Of a stretch of DNA of 35,187 bases, positions 8,564-16,071 are shown piece by piece. The notes beneath the pieces were generated by a model that worked only from the letters and a program-made list of their open reading frames with translations, searched no databases and was not told where the DNA came from. Numbering within the stretch: the first letter of the stretch is position 1; every line of letters begins with the position of its first letter. The DNA is from an uncultured Clostridia bacterium. GTDB taxonomy: Bacteria; Bacillota; Clostridia; Christensenellales; Aristaeellaceae. The stretch covers positions 1-35,187 of the forward strand of contig CALVKT010000060.1 of the NCBI GenBank assembly GCA_944333055.1, in the 5' to 3' direction. The translations under genes and the position numbers were made by a program.

Positions 8564-8572
8564 ACGTGTCAA
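8544..8572 (-). promoter_or_regulatory. Sigma-A promoter of the GH2-ABC operon
   Basis: Minus strand TTGACA (8572-8567), exactly 17 bases, TATACT (8549-8544). The predicted transcript begins near 8537 and has a leader of about 155 bases before the GH2 start. I saw no riboswitch motif and no clear cre site in the leader. Confidence 0.85.
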
Positions 8573-8615
8573 GCATTTTGTTATTCTTCTATAAAATCCG
8601 GACACATCCGTTTAT

Positions 8616-9590
8616 TTACCCCAAATTATCTGTAGCTTTTTGCGCGGCCGAGCGCAGGCGATAGCCCGCGCGCGCCAGCAGCGCCTGCGGGTAATCGCCG
8701 AACTTCTCCCCGAACAGGTTGATCCCGCCCGCATTGCGCGCGACGGCGGAGGTCTCGATGCGGGCCGTGACAAAGGGCTGCGCGCTCAGATGGAGCGCCT
8801 GCACGGTCACGTCGCTCAGGCGCACGCCGTCCAGATACGTGCCCTCGCGGGTGACGCGCCACGTCTTGAGGTAGCCGAACTGCGAGGAGAGCGCGGGCCA
8901 CCAGCCGGGCGTCAGGCGGCCGCTTCTGCCGCCGCAGTCCGCCGGGCACGTCCAGACGCCCAGCGCCGTGCCGTTGATGGAGACGACGATGTCGCTCTTC
9001 CAGGGATCGCGGTGCATGGGCGCTTCCGAACAGGCTTCAAACGAGAGTTCAATCCATTCGATCTCCATGGACTCTATGTGCGCAAAGGCAAAGCGGTATT
9101 CCAGCGCGCCCTGCCGAAACCAGATGAGCTGCGCGCCGAAGCGCTCCGGCGAATAGAACATGCACGGCACGTCCATCTCGCCGATCATCATCTTCTCGTT
9201 TGCCAGCCCGCACGTGGGCACGATGCCCTCCGCCGCGCTGTAGCCGCCCAGCGGGATGCTCAGCGAGAGCACGTTGTGCTCCGTCTCCTCCGGCGCCAGG
9301 CGCACGGCCAGCGTGTCGATCCTGCGGCTGCACAGCTTCATGGAGCCGCGCGCGCCGGGCTGAATCTCCGTGCTGACCAGGCCCGCATCCTCCAGCGTCT
9401 TGACCGCCAGCGCCGTCGTGGACATGGGAATATCCAGCGCCTGAGCAAGCTCTCCCACGTTCATGCTGCGCCCGCTGAGCGCCTGCAGAATCCGGATGCG
9501 CACCGGCGAGGCCAGCGCGTGCGCAAAGCGATACAGCGTATCCGGATGGCTCAGCGTCAGTTCCGCGTGCTTTCCTTGAATCTCGTCCAC
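8616..9590 (-). CDS. Transcriptional regulator: ArsR-like winged helix plus large unknown C-terminal domain
   Basis: Encodes 324 residues with a GTG start (GGGGG about 8 bases upstream). Residues about 15-90 form an ArsR-type winged helix (FAHALASPVRIRILQAL, then NVGELAQALDIPMSTTALAVKTLEDAGLV). The remaining 230 residues are far longer than an ArsR effector region. They are rich in aromatic and beta-strand-like sequence (LSIPLGGYSA, EWIELSFEACSE, GTALGVWTCPADCGGRSG) and resemble no classical sugar-sensor domain that I recognise. It is adjacent to and upstream of the GH2-ABC operon on the same strand, with that operon's own promoter between them. The natural inference is that it controls the operon, with the C-terminal domain sensing a sugar ligand; this is inference only. 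Confidence 0.85.
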   Translation of the reverse strand: MDEIQGKHAELTLSHPDTLYRFAHALASPVRIRILQALSGRSMNVGELAQALDIPMSTTALAVKTLEDAGLVSTEIQPGARGSMKLCSRRIDTLAVRLAPEETEHNVLSLSIPLGGYSAAEGIVPTCGLANEKMMIGEMDVPCMFYSPERFGAQLIWFRQGALEYRFAFAHIESMEIEWIELSFEACSEAPMHRDPWKSDIVVSINGTALGVWTCPADCGGRSGRLTPGWWPALSSQFGYLKTWRVTREGTYLDGVRLSDVTVQALHLSAQPFVTARIETSAVARNAGGINLFGEKFGDYPQALLARAGYRLRSAAQKATDNLG

Positions 9591-9686
9591 GTCGTATTCC
9601 CCCGTCTTTTCGTGATGTTTCCTTCTGTTTTCGCCGCGCGCGGGCCGTTTTCCTTCCTTTCTTTTCCGTCCGCGGCCGATCCGGCC

Positions 9687-9715
9687 TTGAAGCCGCGCGC
9701 CGCCCGGTGTATAAT
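9687..9715 (+). promoter_or_regulatory. Promoter of the HIT gene
   Basis: TTGAAG (9687-9692), 17 bases, TATAAT (9710-9715). Transcription would start about 7 bases before the GGAGG site, giving a very short leader. Confidence 0.8.
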
Positions 9716-9742
9716 GAAGAAAAACGACAGGAGGCCATACCC

Positions 9743-10162
9743 ATGAAAGACTGCAACTGCGGCTACTGCATGCAGGGCGAACTGCTTTCCGCCTTCGGCA
9801 TCCCCATCTGCGACCTGAGCGTCAGCCAGCTCATCCTCTTCAAAGAGCAGAGCCATCCGGGCCGCTGCATCGTGGCCTACAAGGACCACGTCAGCGAGAT
9901 CGTGAACCTCACCGACGAGGAGCGCAACGCGTTCTTCGCCGACGTCAACCGCGCCGCCAAGGCCATCCACGCCGCATTCTCTCCCAGGAAGGTCAACTAC
10001 GGCGCCTACGGCGACACCGGCTGCCACCTGCACTTCCACCTCGTGCCCAAGTACGAGGGCGAGTTTGAGTACGGCGGCGTCTTCGCCATGAACCCCGGCA
10101 AGACCTATCTGAGCGAGGCAGGCTATGCCGAGATGATCGAAAAGATCAAGGCCCACCTGTAA
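9743..10162 (+). CDS. HIT-family nucleotide hydrolase/transferase
   Basis: Encodes 139 residues of the histidine-triad superfamily, which hydrolyses nucleoside phosphoramidates, dinucleoside polyphosphates or related nucleotide conjugates in the cytosol. The triad is CHLHFHLVPK with His95, His97 and His99, His97 or His99 being in the place of the nucleophile. An N-terminal cysteine cluster (Cys4, Cys6, Cys9 in CNCGYC) suggests a metal site as in some HIT proteins with a zinc knuckle. The start at 9743 is set by ACAGGAGG upstream; the in-frame codon at 9707 lies within the -10 box. It is a single-gene unit with its own promoter and terminator, so its position next to the sugar operon probably carries no functional meaning. 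Confidence 0.93.
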   Translation: MKDCNCGYCMQGELLSAFGIPICDLSVSQLILFKEQSHPGRCIVAYKDHVSEIVNLTDEERNAFFADVNRAAKAIHAAFSPRKVNYGAYGDTGCHLHFHLVPKYEGEFEYGGVFAMNPGKTYLSEAGYAEMIEKIKAHL

Positions 10163-10233
10163 CCGCCGCAAGGCCGCTGCGGATCGTGCAGCGGCGGCCC
10201 CTCCACGATCCCCCAAGCCGGTATGACGGCGAT

Positions 10234-10260
10234 GCCCGCGTCACGCGATGCGGGCTTTTT
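10234..10260 (+). terminator. Terminator after the HIT gene
   Basis: GCCCGC (10234-10239) pairs with GCGGGC (10250-10255) and is followed by five T. A further GC hairpin (GCCGCTGC with GCAGCGGC, about 10173-10195) lies just upstream without a T run. Confidence 0.8.
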
Positions 10261-10368
10261 CTGCGCCGCTTGCCCGTTCACGCAAAAGACACATTCTCTC
10301 CAAACGCACATCATCTCCGCATGCTATCCTGTCTCCGTTAACCGATCAGAGAGAAAGGTGTGTGTTTC

Positions 10369-11976
10369 ATGAAAAAGAGCCTGACACTCCTGCTGTGCCT
10401 GGCGGCGCTGTTTCCCTGCGCAGCGCTGGCCGAAGAAACGCAGATCACATTGGGCGATACCTTCACCGTCGGCGGCGAGCCGATCACCCAGGACGCGTCC
10501 GCGCCGGTCTATCTGACGCAGGAGACGCAGACCCACGATGACGTGCCCGAATCGCTCGAAGGCCTCGCCAACCGCGTGATCGTCATCGCGGAGGCGGGCG
10601 ACTACCGCATCAGCGGCACGGCGGAGGACACGCAGATCCTCGTGCGCGCGGGCGAGGACGACGCGGTGCGCCTGATCCTCGACGGCGCGCAGATCACCTG
10701 CCGCACCGCCCCGGCCATCGTCGTGGAGAGCGCCCATGACCCGCGCGTGCCCGGCACATACGGCGTGACGATCGAGCTGGCCGAAGGCAGCGTAAACGCG
10801 GTCACCGGCTCGCACACCGTCGCACCGGAGGACGACGAGACGGCGATCGAGTACGACGGCGCAATCGACTCGCAGGTCTCGCTGGGCTTTGAAGGGACCG
10901 GCAGCCTGACCGTCGACGCGGACAACGAGGGCATCGAGGTCGCGCTGGGCCATCTGACGATCAACGGCGGCGTCTTTCACATCAGCGCCTGCGACGATCC
11001 GCTCAACGTGGCGGAGGACGGCGTGGGCACGCTGACCGTCAACGACGGTTACGTCTATTCCGCCGTCAAGGCGCTGGAGGGCGGCGAGGGCGACGGCATC
11101 GACTCCAACGGAACCATCGTCTTCAACGGCGGCACCGTCATCAACCTCGCGCATCCGTCCAGCCAGGACAGCGGCATCGACTCGGACATGGGTTCCACGA
11201 TCAACGGCGGCGTCATCGTCGGGGCGGGCAACATGTACGACCCGATCGAATCGGACTCCCAGCAGCTGTTCATGATGCTTGAGTTCGGCGAAGAGACCGA
11301 TCAGCTCGTCGTCGTCACCGATGAAAACGACAACCCGGTCTTCGCCTACGACTTCCCGCACGACTATATGTATATCGCCTTCTCCACGCCGGAGCTGACT
11401 GAGGGCACGTACCGCGTGTACCTGGGCGGCGAGATCGAAGGCGAGCAGACGGACGGCCTGTACACCACCATCACCTCCTACGTGCCCGGCACGCGCATGC
11501 AGCACGGCGGTGGCAACGCACAGCAGCGCATGCAGCCGGGCGAGCCTGTGGACGGCGGCCAGCCCGCAGACGGCAGCCAGCCCGCAGACGGCAGCAAGCC
11601 CGAGGGCGACCAGCAGGCGCCGGAGGGCATGGACGAGGTCATCGCCTATGAGCAGGCGCTTTCGCGCATCGACCTCAACGAGCTGCTCAAGGACGTCGAT
11701 CTCAACGCGCTGCTCAAGGATCTCGACCTCAACGAGCTGCTGAACGCCTACAATGCGACCGACCTGCTCACCGACGAACAGATCGCCGAATACTTCGGCG
11801 ACATCAACCTCGACGTCGTGATAAACGCCCGCAAGGGCTTCGGCGGCGGCCCCGGCTTCGGCGGCCCGCGCGCCATGGACTCCTCCTCCGACGTGGCGAC
11901 GAGCGACTTCGTGCTCAGCCGCGAGACGACCGGCTTCACCAACGTGGTGGCCGCGCAGGCGGAGGCGGCGGAGTAA
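10369..11976 (+). CDS. Secreted carbohydrate-binding domain protein (Cthe_2159-like)
   Basis: Encodes 535 residues with a signal peptide (MKKSLTLLLCLAALF, then PCAALA/EE). The central part, about residues 60-370, has the repeated Gly-Asn-Asp beta-strand pattern of the Cthe_2159-type carbohydrate-binding family (a right-handed beta-helix known to bind cellulose and pectin-like polymers): IVVESAH, LTINGGVFHI, GDGIDSNGTIVFNGG, DSGIDSDMGSTINGG. After it come a Gln/Pro/Asp-rich low-complexity linker with QPADGS repeats (about 385-425), three tandem 9-residue repeats of the form xDLNELLKD (434-460), and a Gly-rich tail (FGGGPGFGG). No membrane anchor, sortase signal or SLH domain is visible. The start has GAGAAAGGTG upstream. 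Role in polysaccharide adhesion is inferred. Confidence 0.87.
   Translation: MKKSLTLLLCLAALFPCAALAEETQITLGDTFTVGGEPITQDASAPVYLTQETQTHDDVPESLEGLANRVIVIAEAGDYRISGTAEDTQILVRAGEDDAVRLILDGAQITCRTAPAIVVESAHDPRVPGTYGVTIELAEGSVNAVTGSHTVAPEDDETAIEYDGAIDSQVSLGFEGTGSLTVDADNEGIEVALGHLTINGGVFHISACDDPLNVAEDGVGTLTVNDGYVYSAVKALEGGEGDGIDSNGTIVFNGGTVINLAHPSSQDSGIDSDMGSTINGGVIVGAGNMYDPIESDSQQLFMMLEFGEETDQLVVVTDENDNPVFAYDFPHDYMYIAFSTPELTEGTYRVYLGGEIEGEQTDGLYTTITSYVPGTRMQHGGGNAQQRMQPGEPVDGGQPADGSQPADGSKPEGDQQAPEGMDEVIAYEQALSRIDLNELLKDVDLNALLKDLDLNELLNAYNATDLLTDEQIAEYFGDINLDVVINARKGFGGGPGFGGPRAMDSSSDVATSDFVLSRETTGFTNVVAAQAEAAE
11668..11748 (+). repeat. Three tandem 27-base repeats within the coding region
   Basis: Units 11668-11694, 11695-11721 and 11722-11748 encode IDLNELLKD, VDLNALLKD and LDLNELLNA. 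The DNA units are near-identical, suggesting recent in-frame duplication of an amphipathic helix-like segment. Confidence 0.85.
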
Positions 11977-12187
11977 GCGGCTGGAAACGCCGGGCTGCCG
12001 CCCGGACCCATCGTTCCCCCCTTCTTCGCTTCGTGACGTGCCGTCAACGTTATGGCAACATGCCGCGCCCGGTGCTCGCACCGGGCACGTGGCGTTTGGA
12101 CGCGGAAAGGCGGATGCGCGGGCATCAAAGCGCCGCCCGTGCATAACCGCTGGCGCGATTTGCCATGCTATGCCCGGAGGTGATTGT
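11977..12187. other. Noncoding gap with two GC-rich hairpins
   Basis: Contains the near-palindrome CCGGGCTGCCGCCCGG (11990-12005), also present in inverse orientation at 16044-16059, and the perfect stem GCCCGGTGC/GCACCGGGC (12067-12086). Either could end the upstream transcript, but neither has a T run. The 14-mer CCCATCGTTCCCCC (12007-12020) recurs at 26377-26390. No clear promoter for the coat genes is seen; a sporulation-sigma promoter is expected here but I cannot place it. Confidence 0.5.
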
Positions 12188-12361
12188 ATGAGTCCCAAAG
12201 AACTGCTCTACATCGACGACGCCCTCGGGCACGAGAAATTCCTGATCACGCAATGCCAGCAGGCCGCCAAGGCCCTGACCGATCCCGTGCTCAAGGACTG
12301 CGTGCACCGCATGCAGGCGGCGCATCAGGATCTGTTCAACCAGTTTTTTCAGCTGATCTAA
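12188..12361 (+). CDS. Small helical protein upstream of CotF, probable spore-coat partner
   Basis: Encodes 57 residues: two probable amphipathic helices around YIDDALGHEKFLITQCQQAAKAL and VLKDCVHRMQAAHQDLFNQ (the first spans about residues 8-30, the second 34-53). A perfect Shine-Dalgarno (GGAGGTGAT) sits before the ATG at 12188; longer in-frame starts upstream lack one. It is 13 bases upstream of a CotF-like gene and has the same kind of helical, Gln/His-rich composition, so it is probably a short paralogue or partner that assembles in the spore coat. Spore coat assignment rests mainly on the neighbour. Confidence 0.8.
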   Translation: MSPKELLYIDDALGHEKFLITQCQQAAKALTDPVLKDCVHRMQAAHQDLFNQFFQLI

Positions 12362-12374
12362 GGGAGGCGAGCGT

Positions 12375-12623
12375 ATGAACGATCAGGCGATCATGGAAAA
12401 CCTGCTGCTGACCACCAAGGGCGTGTGCGATCTGTACATGCACGGCACCGTCGAGTCCGCCACGCAGAACGTCCACCAGGCGTTTGACACGGCCCTCGCC
12501 GACAGCCTGAGCATGCAGGACGACATCTACAAGCAGATGACCGCGAAGGGCTGGTACCCCAGCGAGCAGGCCGACGCGCAGCAGATCGCGCAGGTGCGCC
12601 AGAAATACGCGCAGATGAATTGA
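12375..12623 (+). CDS. Spore coat protein, CotF family
   Basis: Encodes 82 residues matching the Coat F domain: LLLTTKGVCDLYMHGTVESA, then NVHQAFDTALADSL, SMQDDIYKQMTAKGWY. In Bacillus subtilis CotF is processed from a larger precursor; clostridial versions are short like this one. GGGAGGCG precedes the ATG. The gene overlaps no neighbour and forms a two-gene unit with the preceding small ORF. Its presence implies that the host makes endospores or derives from a spore former. Confidence 0.92.
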   Translation: MNDQAIMENLLLTTKGVCDLYMHGTVESATQNVHQAFDTALADSLSMQDDIYKQMTAKGWYPSEQADAQQIAQVRQKYAQMN

Positions 12624-12629
12624 CGCAAT

Positions 12630-12656
12630 GCGCCGCAGGCACTGAGCCTGCGGCGC
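12630..12656. terminator. Bidirectional terminator between cotF-like gene and metK
   Basis: GCGCCGCAGGC (12630-12640) pairs perfectly with GCCTGCGGCGC (12646-12656), loop ACTGA. It lies between two convergent genes and is followed on the plus strand by TTGTCTGTCTTTT. Confidence 0.85.
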
Positions 12657-12674
12657 TTGTCTGTCTTTTCAATT

Positions 12675-13871
12675 TCAAACGGCTTGGAGCTTTGCCGCCT
12701 CCGCCTTGAGCTGCTCGACGCGGTCGATGCGCTCCCACGGCAGATCGACATCCGTGCGGCCGAAGTGGCCGAATGCCGCCGTCTGGCGGTAGATCGGGCG
12801 GCGCAGGTCGAGCATCTCGATGATGCTCGACGGGCGCAGGTCGAAGCACCGGTTCACCAGCTCCGCCAGCTTTTCATCCGGCATCACGCCCGTGCCCTGC
12901 GTGTCGATGAGCAGCGAGACCGGCCTGGCCACGCCGATGGCGTACGCCAGCTCGATCTCGCAGCGCCGGGCCAGGCCCGCCGCCACGAGGTTCTTGGCGA
13001 CGTAGCGGCCCGCGTACGCCGCGCTGCGGTCAACCTTCGTCGGGTCCTTGCCGGAGAACGCGCCGCCGCCGTGGCGCGCATAGCCGCCGTACGTGTCCAC
13101 GATGATCTTGCGGCCCGTCAGGCCGGAGTCGCCCATCGGGCCGCCGATGACGAACTTGCCCGTCGGGTTGATCAAAAAGCGGGTCTGCGCGTCGAGCAGG
13201 CGGGCCGGCACGGAGGTCTTGACGACCTTCTCGATGATCTGCCGGCTGAGCTCCTCGTGCTCGATTTCCGGCGCGTGCTGGGTGGAGACGACGACGGTGT
13301 CCACGCGCACGGGCCTGTCGCTTTCGTCGTATTCGACCGTCACCTGGCTCTTGCCGTCCGGGCGCAGCCAGGACAGCTCGCCGCTGCGGCGCACCTCCGA
13401 GAGCTTGCGCGTGATGCGGTGCGCCAGCGCGATGGGCATGGGCATGTATTCCGGCGTCTCGTCGCAGGCGAAGCCGAACATCATGCCCTGATCGCCCGCG
13501 CCGATGTCGTTCTGGCCGACGCTGCGGCCCTCCAGCGCGGCGTTGACGCCCTGCGCGATGTCCGGGCTCTGGCCGTGCAGCGCGGTCAGCACGGCGCAGG
13601 TGCTGCCGTCAAAGCCGTACTTGGCGCGGTCGTAGCCGATTTCGCAGACGACCTTGCGCACGATATCGTCCACCGCGTAGCGCGCGGTCGTCGTCACCTC
13701 GCCCATCACCATGACGATGCCCGTCGTCGTGCAGGTCTCGCACGCCACGCGCGCATAGGGATCCTGCGCAAGAATCTCGTCGAGCACGGCGTCGCTGATC
13801 TGGTCGCAGATCTTGTCCGGATGTCCTTCTGTCACGGATTCGGACGTAAAGAGCTTTCTGTTTCTTTCCAT
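12675..13871 (-). CDS. metK: S-adenosylmethionine synthetase
   Basis: Makes S-adenosylmethionine from methionine and ATP. The 398 residues fit the family (about 390-400). Markers are [19 protein letters not shown] near the N-terminus, [21 protein letters not shown], the P-loop-like [22 protein letters not shown], and [11 protein letters not shown] at the end. Two ATGs compete: 13871 has GGAG at normal spacing (8 bases) and gives [12 protein letters not shown], whereas 13877 is only about 3 bases from it; 13871 is preferred. Expression is under a SAM-I riboswitch with terminator directly upstream, so the product feeds back on its own synthesis. Confidence 0.97.
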   Translation of the reverse strand: MERNRKLFTSESVTEGHPDKICDQISDAVLDEILAQDPYARVACETCTTTGIVMVMGEVTTTARYAVDDIVRKVVCEIGYDRAKYGFDGSTCAVLTALHGQSPDIAQGVNAALEGRSVGQNDIGAGDQGMMFGFACDETPEYMPMPIALAHRITRKLSEVRRSGELSWLRPDGKSQVTVEYDESDRPVRVDTVVVSTQHAPEIEHEELSRQIIEKVVKTSVPARLLDAQTRFLINPTGKFVIGGPMGDSGLTGRKIIVDTYGGYARHGGGAFSGKDPTKVDRSAAYAGRYVAKNLVAAGLARRCEIELAYAIGVARPVSLLIDTQGTGVMPDEKLAELVNRCFDLRPSSIIEMLDLRRPIYRQTAAFGHFGRTDVDLPWERIDRVEQLKAEAAKLQAV

Positions 13872-13914
13872 ATTCATGTCTCCTCGTATGGCTGCCAGCG
13901 CATAGGTCTTCAAG

Positions 13915-13950
13915 AAAAAACCGCTCTGATGACGCACAATCAGAGCGGTT
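13915..13950 (-). terminator. Riboswitch-controlled terminator of the metK leader
   Basis: Minus strand AACCGCTCTGAT (13950-13939) pairs with ATCAGAGCGGTT (13930-13919), loop of 8, followed by six T (13920-13915). It lies between the SAM-I aptamer and metK, the normal position of the expression platform. Confidence 0.92.
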
Positions 13951-13964
13951 TGAATCTCTACCAC

Positions 13965-14064
13965 ACCTCATCTGCCGACATCGCTGTCGTAGGATTTAGC
14001 ACCGGATTTGACTCCGGTTGCCGGGCTTCACAGGGCCTATTCCCTCCGCCACTCTGGATAAGGT
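13965..14064 (-). promoter_or_regulatory. SAM-I (S-box) riboswitch aptamer
   Basis: On the minus strand the P1 arm ACCTTATC pairs with GATGAGGT at the 3' end. The conserved core follows: CAGAG, GGCGGAGGGA, GGCCC, TGAAGCCCGGCAACC, then the P3 hairpin CCGGAGTCAAATCCGG and GTGCTAAATCCT. All are at the canonical spacing. SAM binding would stabilise P1 and allow the downstream terminator to form, lowering metK expression. A separate hairpin (GCTTCC with GGAAGC, 14075-14090) lies at the transcript 5' end. Confidence 0.96.
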
Positions 14065-14096
14065 TATTGAGTTCGCTTCCTCTCGGAAGCGGCAGT

Positions 14097-14125
14097 AGTA
14101 TAGCACGTTTTCCTGTCGTTGTCAA
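14097..14125 (-). promoter_or_regulatory. Sigma-A promoter of the metK riboswitch transcript
   Basis: Minus strand TTGACA (14125-14120), 17 bases, TATACT (14102-14097). It starts 6 bases after the stop of the upstream DUF368 gene, with no terminator between. Confidence 0.88.
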
Positions 14126-14131
14126 CCCCGG

Positions 14132-14974
14132 TTATTCGGCTTTTTCCGCGCCCATATCGACGCTCTGGTTGAAGCGATCCAACACCAGCGCGCACACGAT
14201 GCCCGCGATCAGGCAAACGCCGTTGATCAGCGCGCCGCTGAGCGTCGTAAAGCCGTCAAACGGGATGATCACCAGCGTCGCGGCCACGACGATGCCGATG
14301 ATGGCGTGGAACATGACGGCGTAGTGGTTGTGCATCAGGCTGTTCACCGCGCGGGAGAGCAGCACGATCGTCAGCAGCGCGCCGATGCCGCCCGGAATGA
14401 GCACGCCCATGTCGAGGCGGCTGATGCCGTCCACGAACGGCGTGTACAGGCCCAGCGGCATGAGCAGCGTGGAGAAGCTCATGCCCGGAGCGATCACGCT
14501 CAGCGCCAGGCAGAAGCCGCAGAACAGATACCACGCAAAGCTGGGCACGATGGTGACCTGAATCACCTTGAGCGTCACCAGCAGCGCAAAGACGACGGCG
14601 AACGCCGCGCCCATGGCAATGAAGGCGTGCTTGCCGCGGCCCTGCTCGCCCGCCTCGCGATACAGGCTGGGCAGCATGCCGGTGATCAGGCCGACGAACA
14701 GGCAGACCGACGGATTCGGATAGCGATCCAGCAGGAACGCCAGCGCCCGGGCCACGCCCAGAAAGCCGATCACCACGCCGATGCCGATGGGAATCAGCAG
14801 GCGGATGTGCTTGCGCACGGCCTTCAGGGGATTGGACAATACCTCCATGATCGGCTGATACACGCCGAAAACCACGCTGAGCACGCCGCCGGAGATGCCC
14901 GGCAGCACGGAGCCCAGACCGATCAGCGCGCCTTGCAGCACGCGCAGAAAGAAGCGGGCGTTCTTCTGGCCCAT
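14132..14974 (-). CDS. DUF368 family membrane protein, probable undecaprenyl-phosphate translocase (PopT type)
   Basis: Encodes 280 residues with about 8-9 hydrophobic segments. The N-terminal signature GALIGLGSVLPGISGGVLSVVFGVYQ (around residues 13-38) and the internal repeat-like VIAPGMSFSTLLMPLGLY are the two DUF368 hallmarks. DUF368 proteins have been implicated in recycling undecaprenyl phosphate across the cytoplasmic membrane for cell-wall synthesis (PopT). GGGAG lies 6 bases before the ATG at 14974; an in-frame upstream start at 15052 would overlap the divergent promoter. The gene is divergent from the TtcA-like gene, and its 3' end abuts the metK promoter, so read-through into the riboswitch leader is possible. 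Function is by family only. Confidence 0.88.
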   Translation of the reverse strand: MGQKNARFFLRVLQGALIGLGSVLPGISGGVLSVVFGVYQPIMEVLSNPLKAVRKHIRLLIPIGIGVVIGFLGVARALAFLLDRYPNPSVCLFVGLITGMLPSLYREAGEQGRGKHAFIAMGAAFAVVFALLVTLKVIQVTIVPSFAWYLFCGFCLALSVIAPGMSFSTLLMPLGLYTPFVDGISRLDMGVLIPGGIGALLTIVLLSRAVNSLMHNHYAVMFHAIIGIVVAATLVIIPFDGFTTLSGALINGVCLIAGIVCALVLDRFNQSVDMGAEKAE

Positions 14975-14998
14975 GATGTTCTCCCTCACTCTCTTGTC

Positions 14999-15027
14999 TT
15001 GACAGATGTTCGGCCCGCCTGTATAAT
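14999..15027 (+). promoter_or_regulatory. Sigma-A promoter of the TtcA-like gene
   Basis: TTGACA (14999-15004), 17 bases, TATAAT (15022-15027): full consensus. The start codon is at 15058, with CAGGAGG in between. Confidence 0.93.
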
Positions 15028-15057
15028 CACTGTGCAAATCAACAGGAGGCATTCACG

Positions 15058-15822
15058 ATGAAAACGGTTTTAGGCTGTGTCCGCAAGGCGGACACGGATT
15101 TTGAGATGATCTCCCCGGGCGACCGCATCGCCGTGGGCATCTCCGGCGGCAAGGACAGCCTTCTGCTGCTGCATGCGCTCTCGCTCTACCGCCGCTTTTC
15201 CGGCAAGGACTTTTCCCTGCAGGCCATCACGCTCAAGCTGGGGCTTGAGCCCTTCGACGTCTCGCCCATTGCCGCGCTGTGCGCGAAGCTGGACGTCCCC
15301 TACACGGTGATCGACACCGAGATCGCCCACATCATCTTCGACGTGCGCATGGAGAGCAATCCCTGCGCGCTGTGCGCCAAGATGCGCCGCGGCGCGCTCA
15401 ACGACGCGGCCAAGGCGCTGGGCTGCAACAAGGTCGCCCTCGGCCACCACCGCGACGACGCCATCGAGACGCTGCTCATGAGCCTGCTCTTTGAGGGGCG
15501 GCTGCACACGTTCCACCCCAACACGTACCTCTCCCGCAAGGACATCACCGTCATCCGGCCGATGGTCTACCTGCCGGAGAAGCACGTCAAGCACATGATG
15601 AAGGTGCTCGACCTGCCCGTGGTCAAAAACCCCTGCCCGGCGGACGGGCACTCCAAGCGCGAGGAGGTCAAGACGCTGCTGCGCACGCTCTGCAAAGACT
15701 ATCCGCATCTGCGCGACTACATGCTCGCCGCGCTGCGCAACACGGAGCAGTACGGCCTGTGGGACAAAAAGCTCACCGGCGGTCCGCGACCCAACGAGCC
15801 CATCCTCGACAACCGGAAGTGA
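15058..15822 (+). CDS. TtcA-family PP-loop tRNA-thiolation-like protein
   Basis: Encodes 254 residues. The PP-loop ATP pyrophosphatase motif SGGKDS is at residues 29-34, a CxxC pair (Cys103, Cys106 in NPCALCAKMRRG) follows, then GHHRDDAIETLLMSL (129-143) and a third cysteine in NPCPADGHSKR. This is the signature set of TtcA, which adds sulfur to cytidine 32 of tRNA using an Fe-S cluster. Related small clostridial proteins are annotated TtcA-like and their exact tRNA target is not certain. The start has AGGAGG 10 bases upstream. It is a single-gene unit with its own consensus promoter. Confidence 0.9.
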   Translation: MKTVLGCVRKADTDFEMISPGDRIAVGISGGKDSLLLLHALSLYRRFSGKDFSLQAITLKLGLEPFDVSPIAALCAKLDVPYTVIDTEIAHIIFDVRMESNPCALCAKMRRGALNDAAKALGCNKVALGHHRDDAIETLLMSLLFEGRLHTFHPNTYLSRKDITVIRPMVYLPEKHVKHMMKVLDLPVVKNPCPADGHSKREEVKTLLRTLCKDYPHLRDYMLAALRNTEQYGLWDKKLTGGPRPNEPILDNRK

Positions 15823-15886
15823 GCGTCTGGGCCGGACGGCGCCTTGTATTATATCGACTGACCCGAAGAATGTCAATACGCACGAA

Positions 15887-15910
15887 CGCCTTCCATGCAG
15901 GAAGGCGCTT
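15887..15910 (+). terminator. Terminator after the TtcA-like gene
   Basis: CGCCTTCC (15887-15894) pairs with GGAAGGCG (15900-15907), loop ATGCA, followed by CTTTGTC. The T run is short. Confidence 0.65.
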
Positions 15911-16010
15911 TGTCATCTTTCGCTGTTTCCCTCGCCATCCCGGCTTTCAAACGCCGCGCAGCGAGGAAGGGGACCATGGCTCAGGGGATACGCCTTGCGG
16001 TTGAAGGCGC

Positions 16011-16059
16011 GCCGCCTGCATCCATCGCAGGCGGCGGCAGGCTCCGGGCGGCAGCCCGG
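16011..16059. repeat. Two adjacent GC-rich hairpins at the end of the rex-vanW-tetR run
   Basis: GCCGCCTGC (16011-16019) pairs with GCAGGCGGC (16027-16035). Next to it is CCGGGCGGCAGCCCGG (16044-16059), the exact reverse complement of 11990-12005, with 19 shared bases when flanks are included. They follow the tetR stop on the minus strand and probably end that transcript, though no T run is present. Confidence 0.5.
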
Positions 16060-16071
16060 CGCCCCCGTTCC

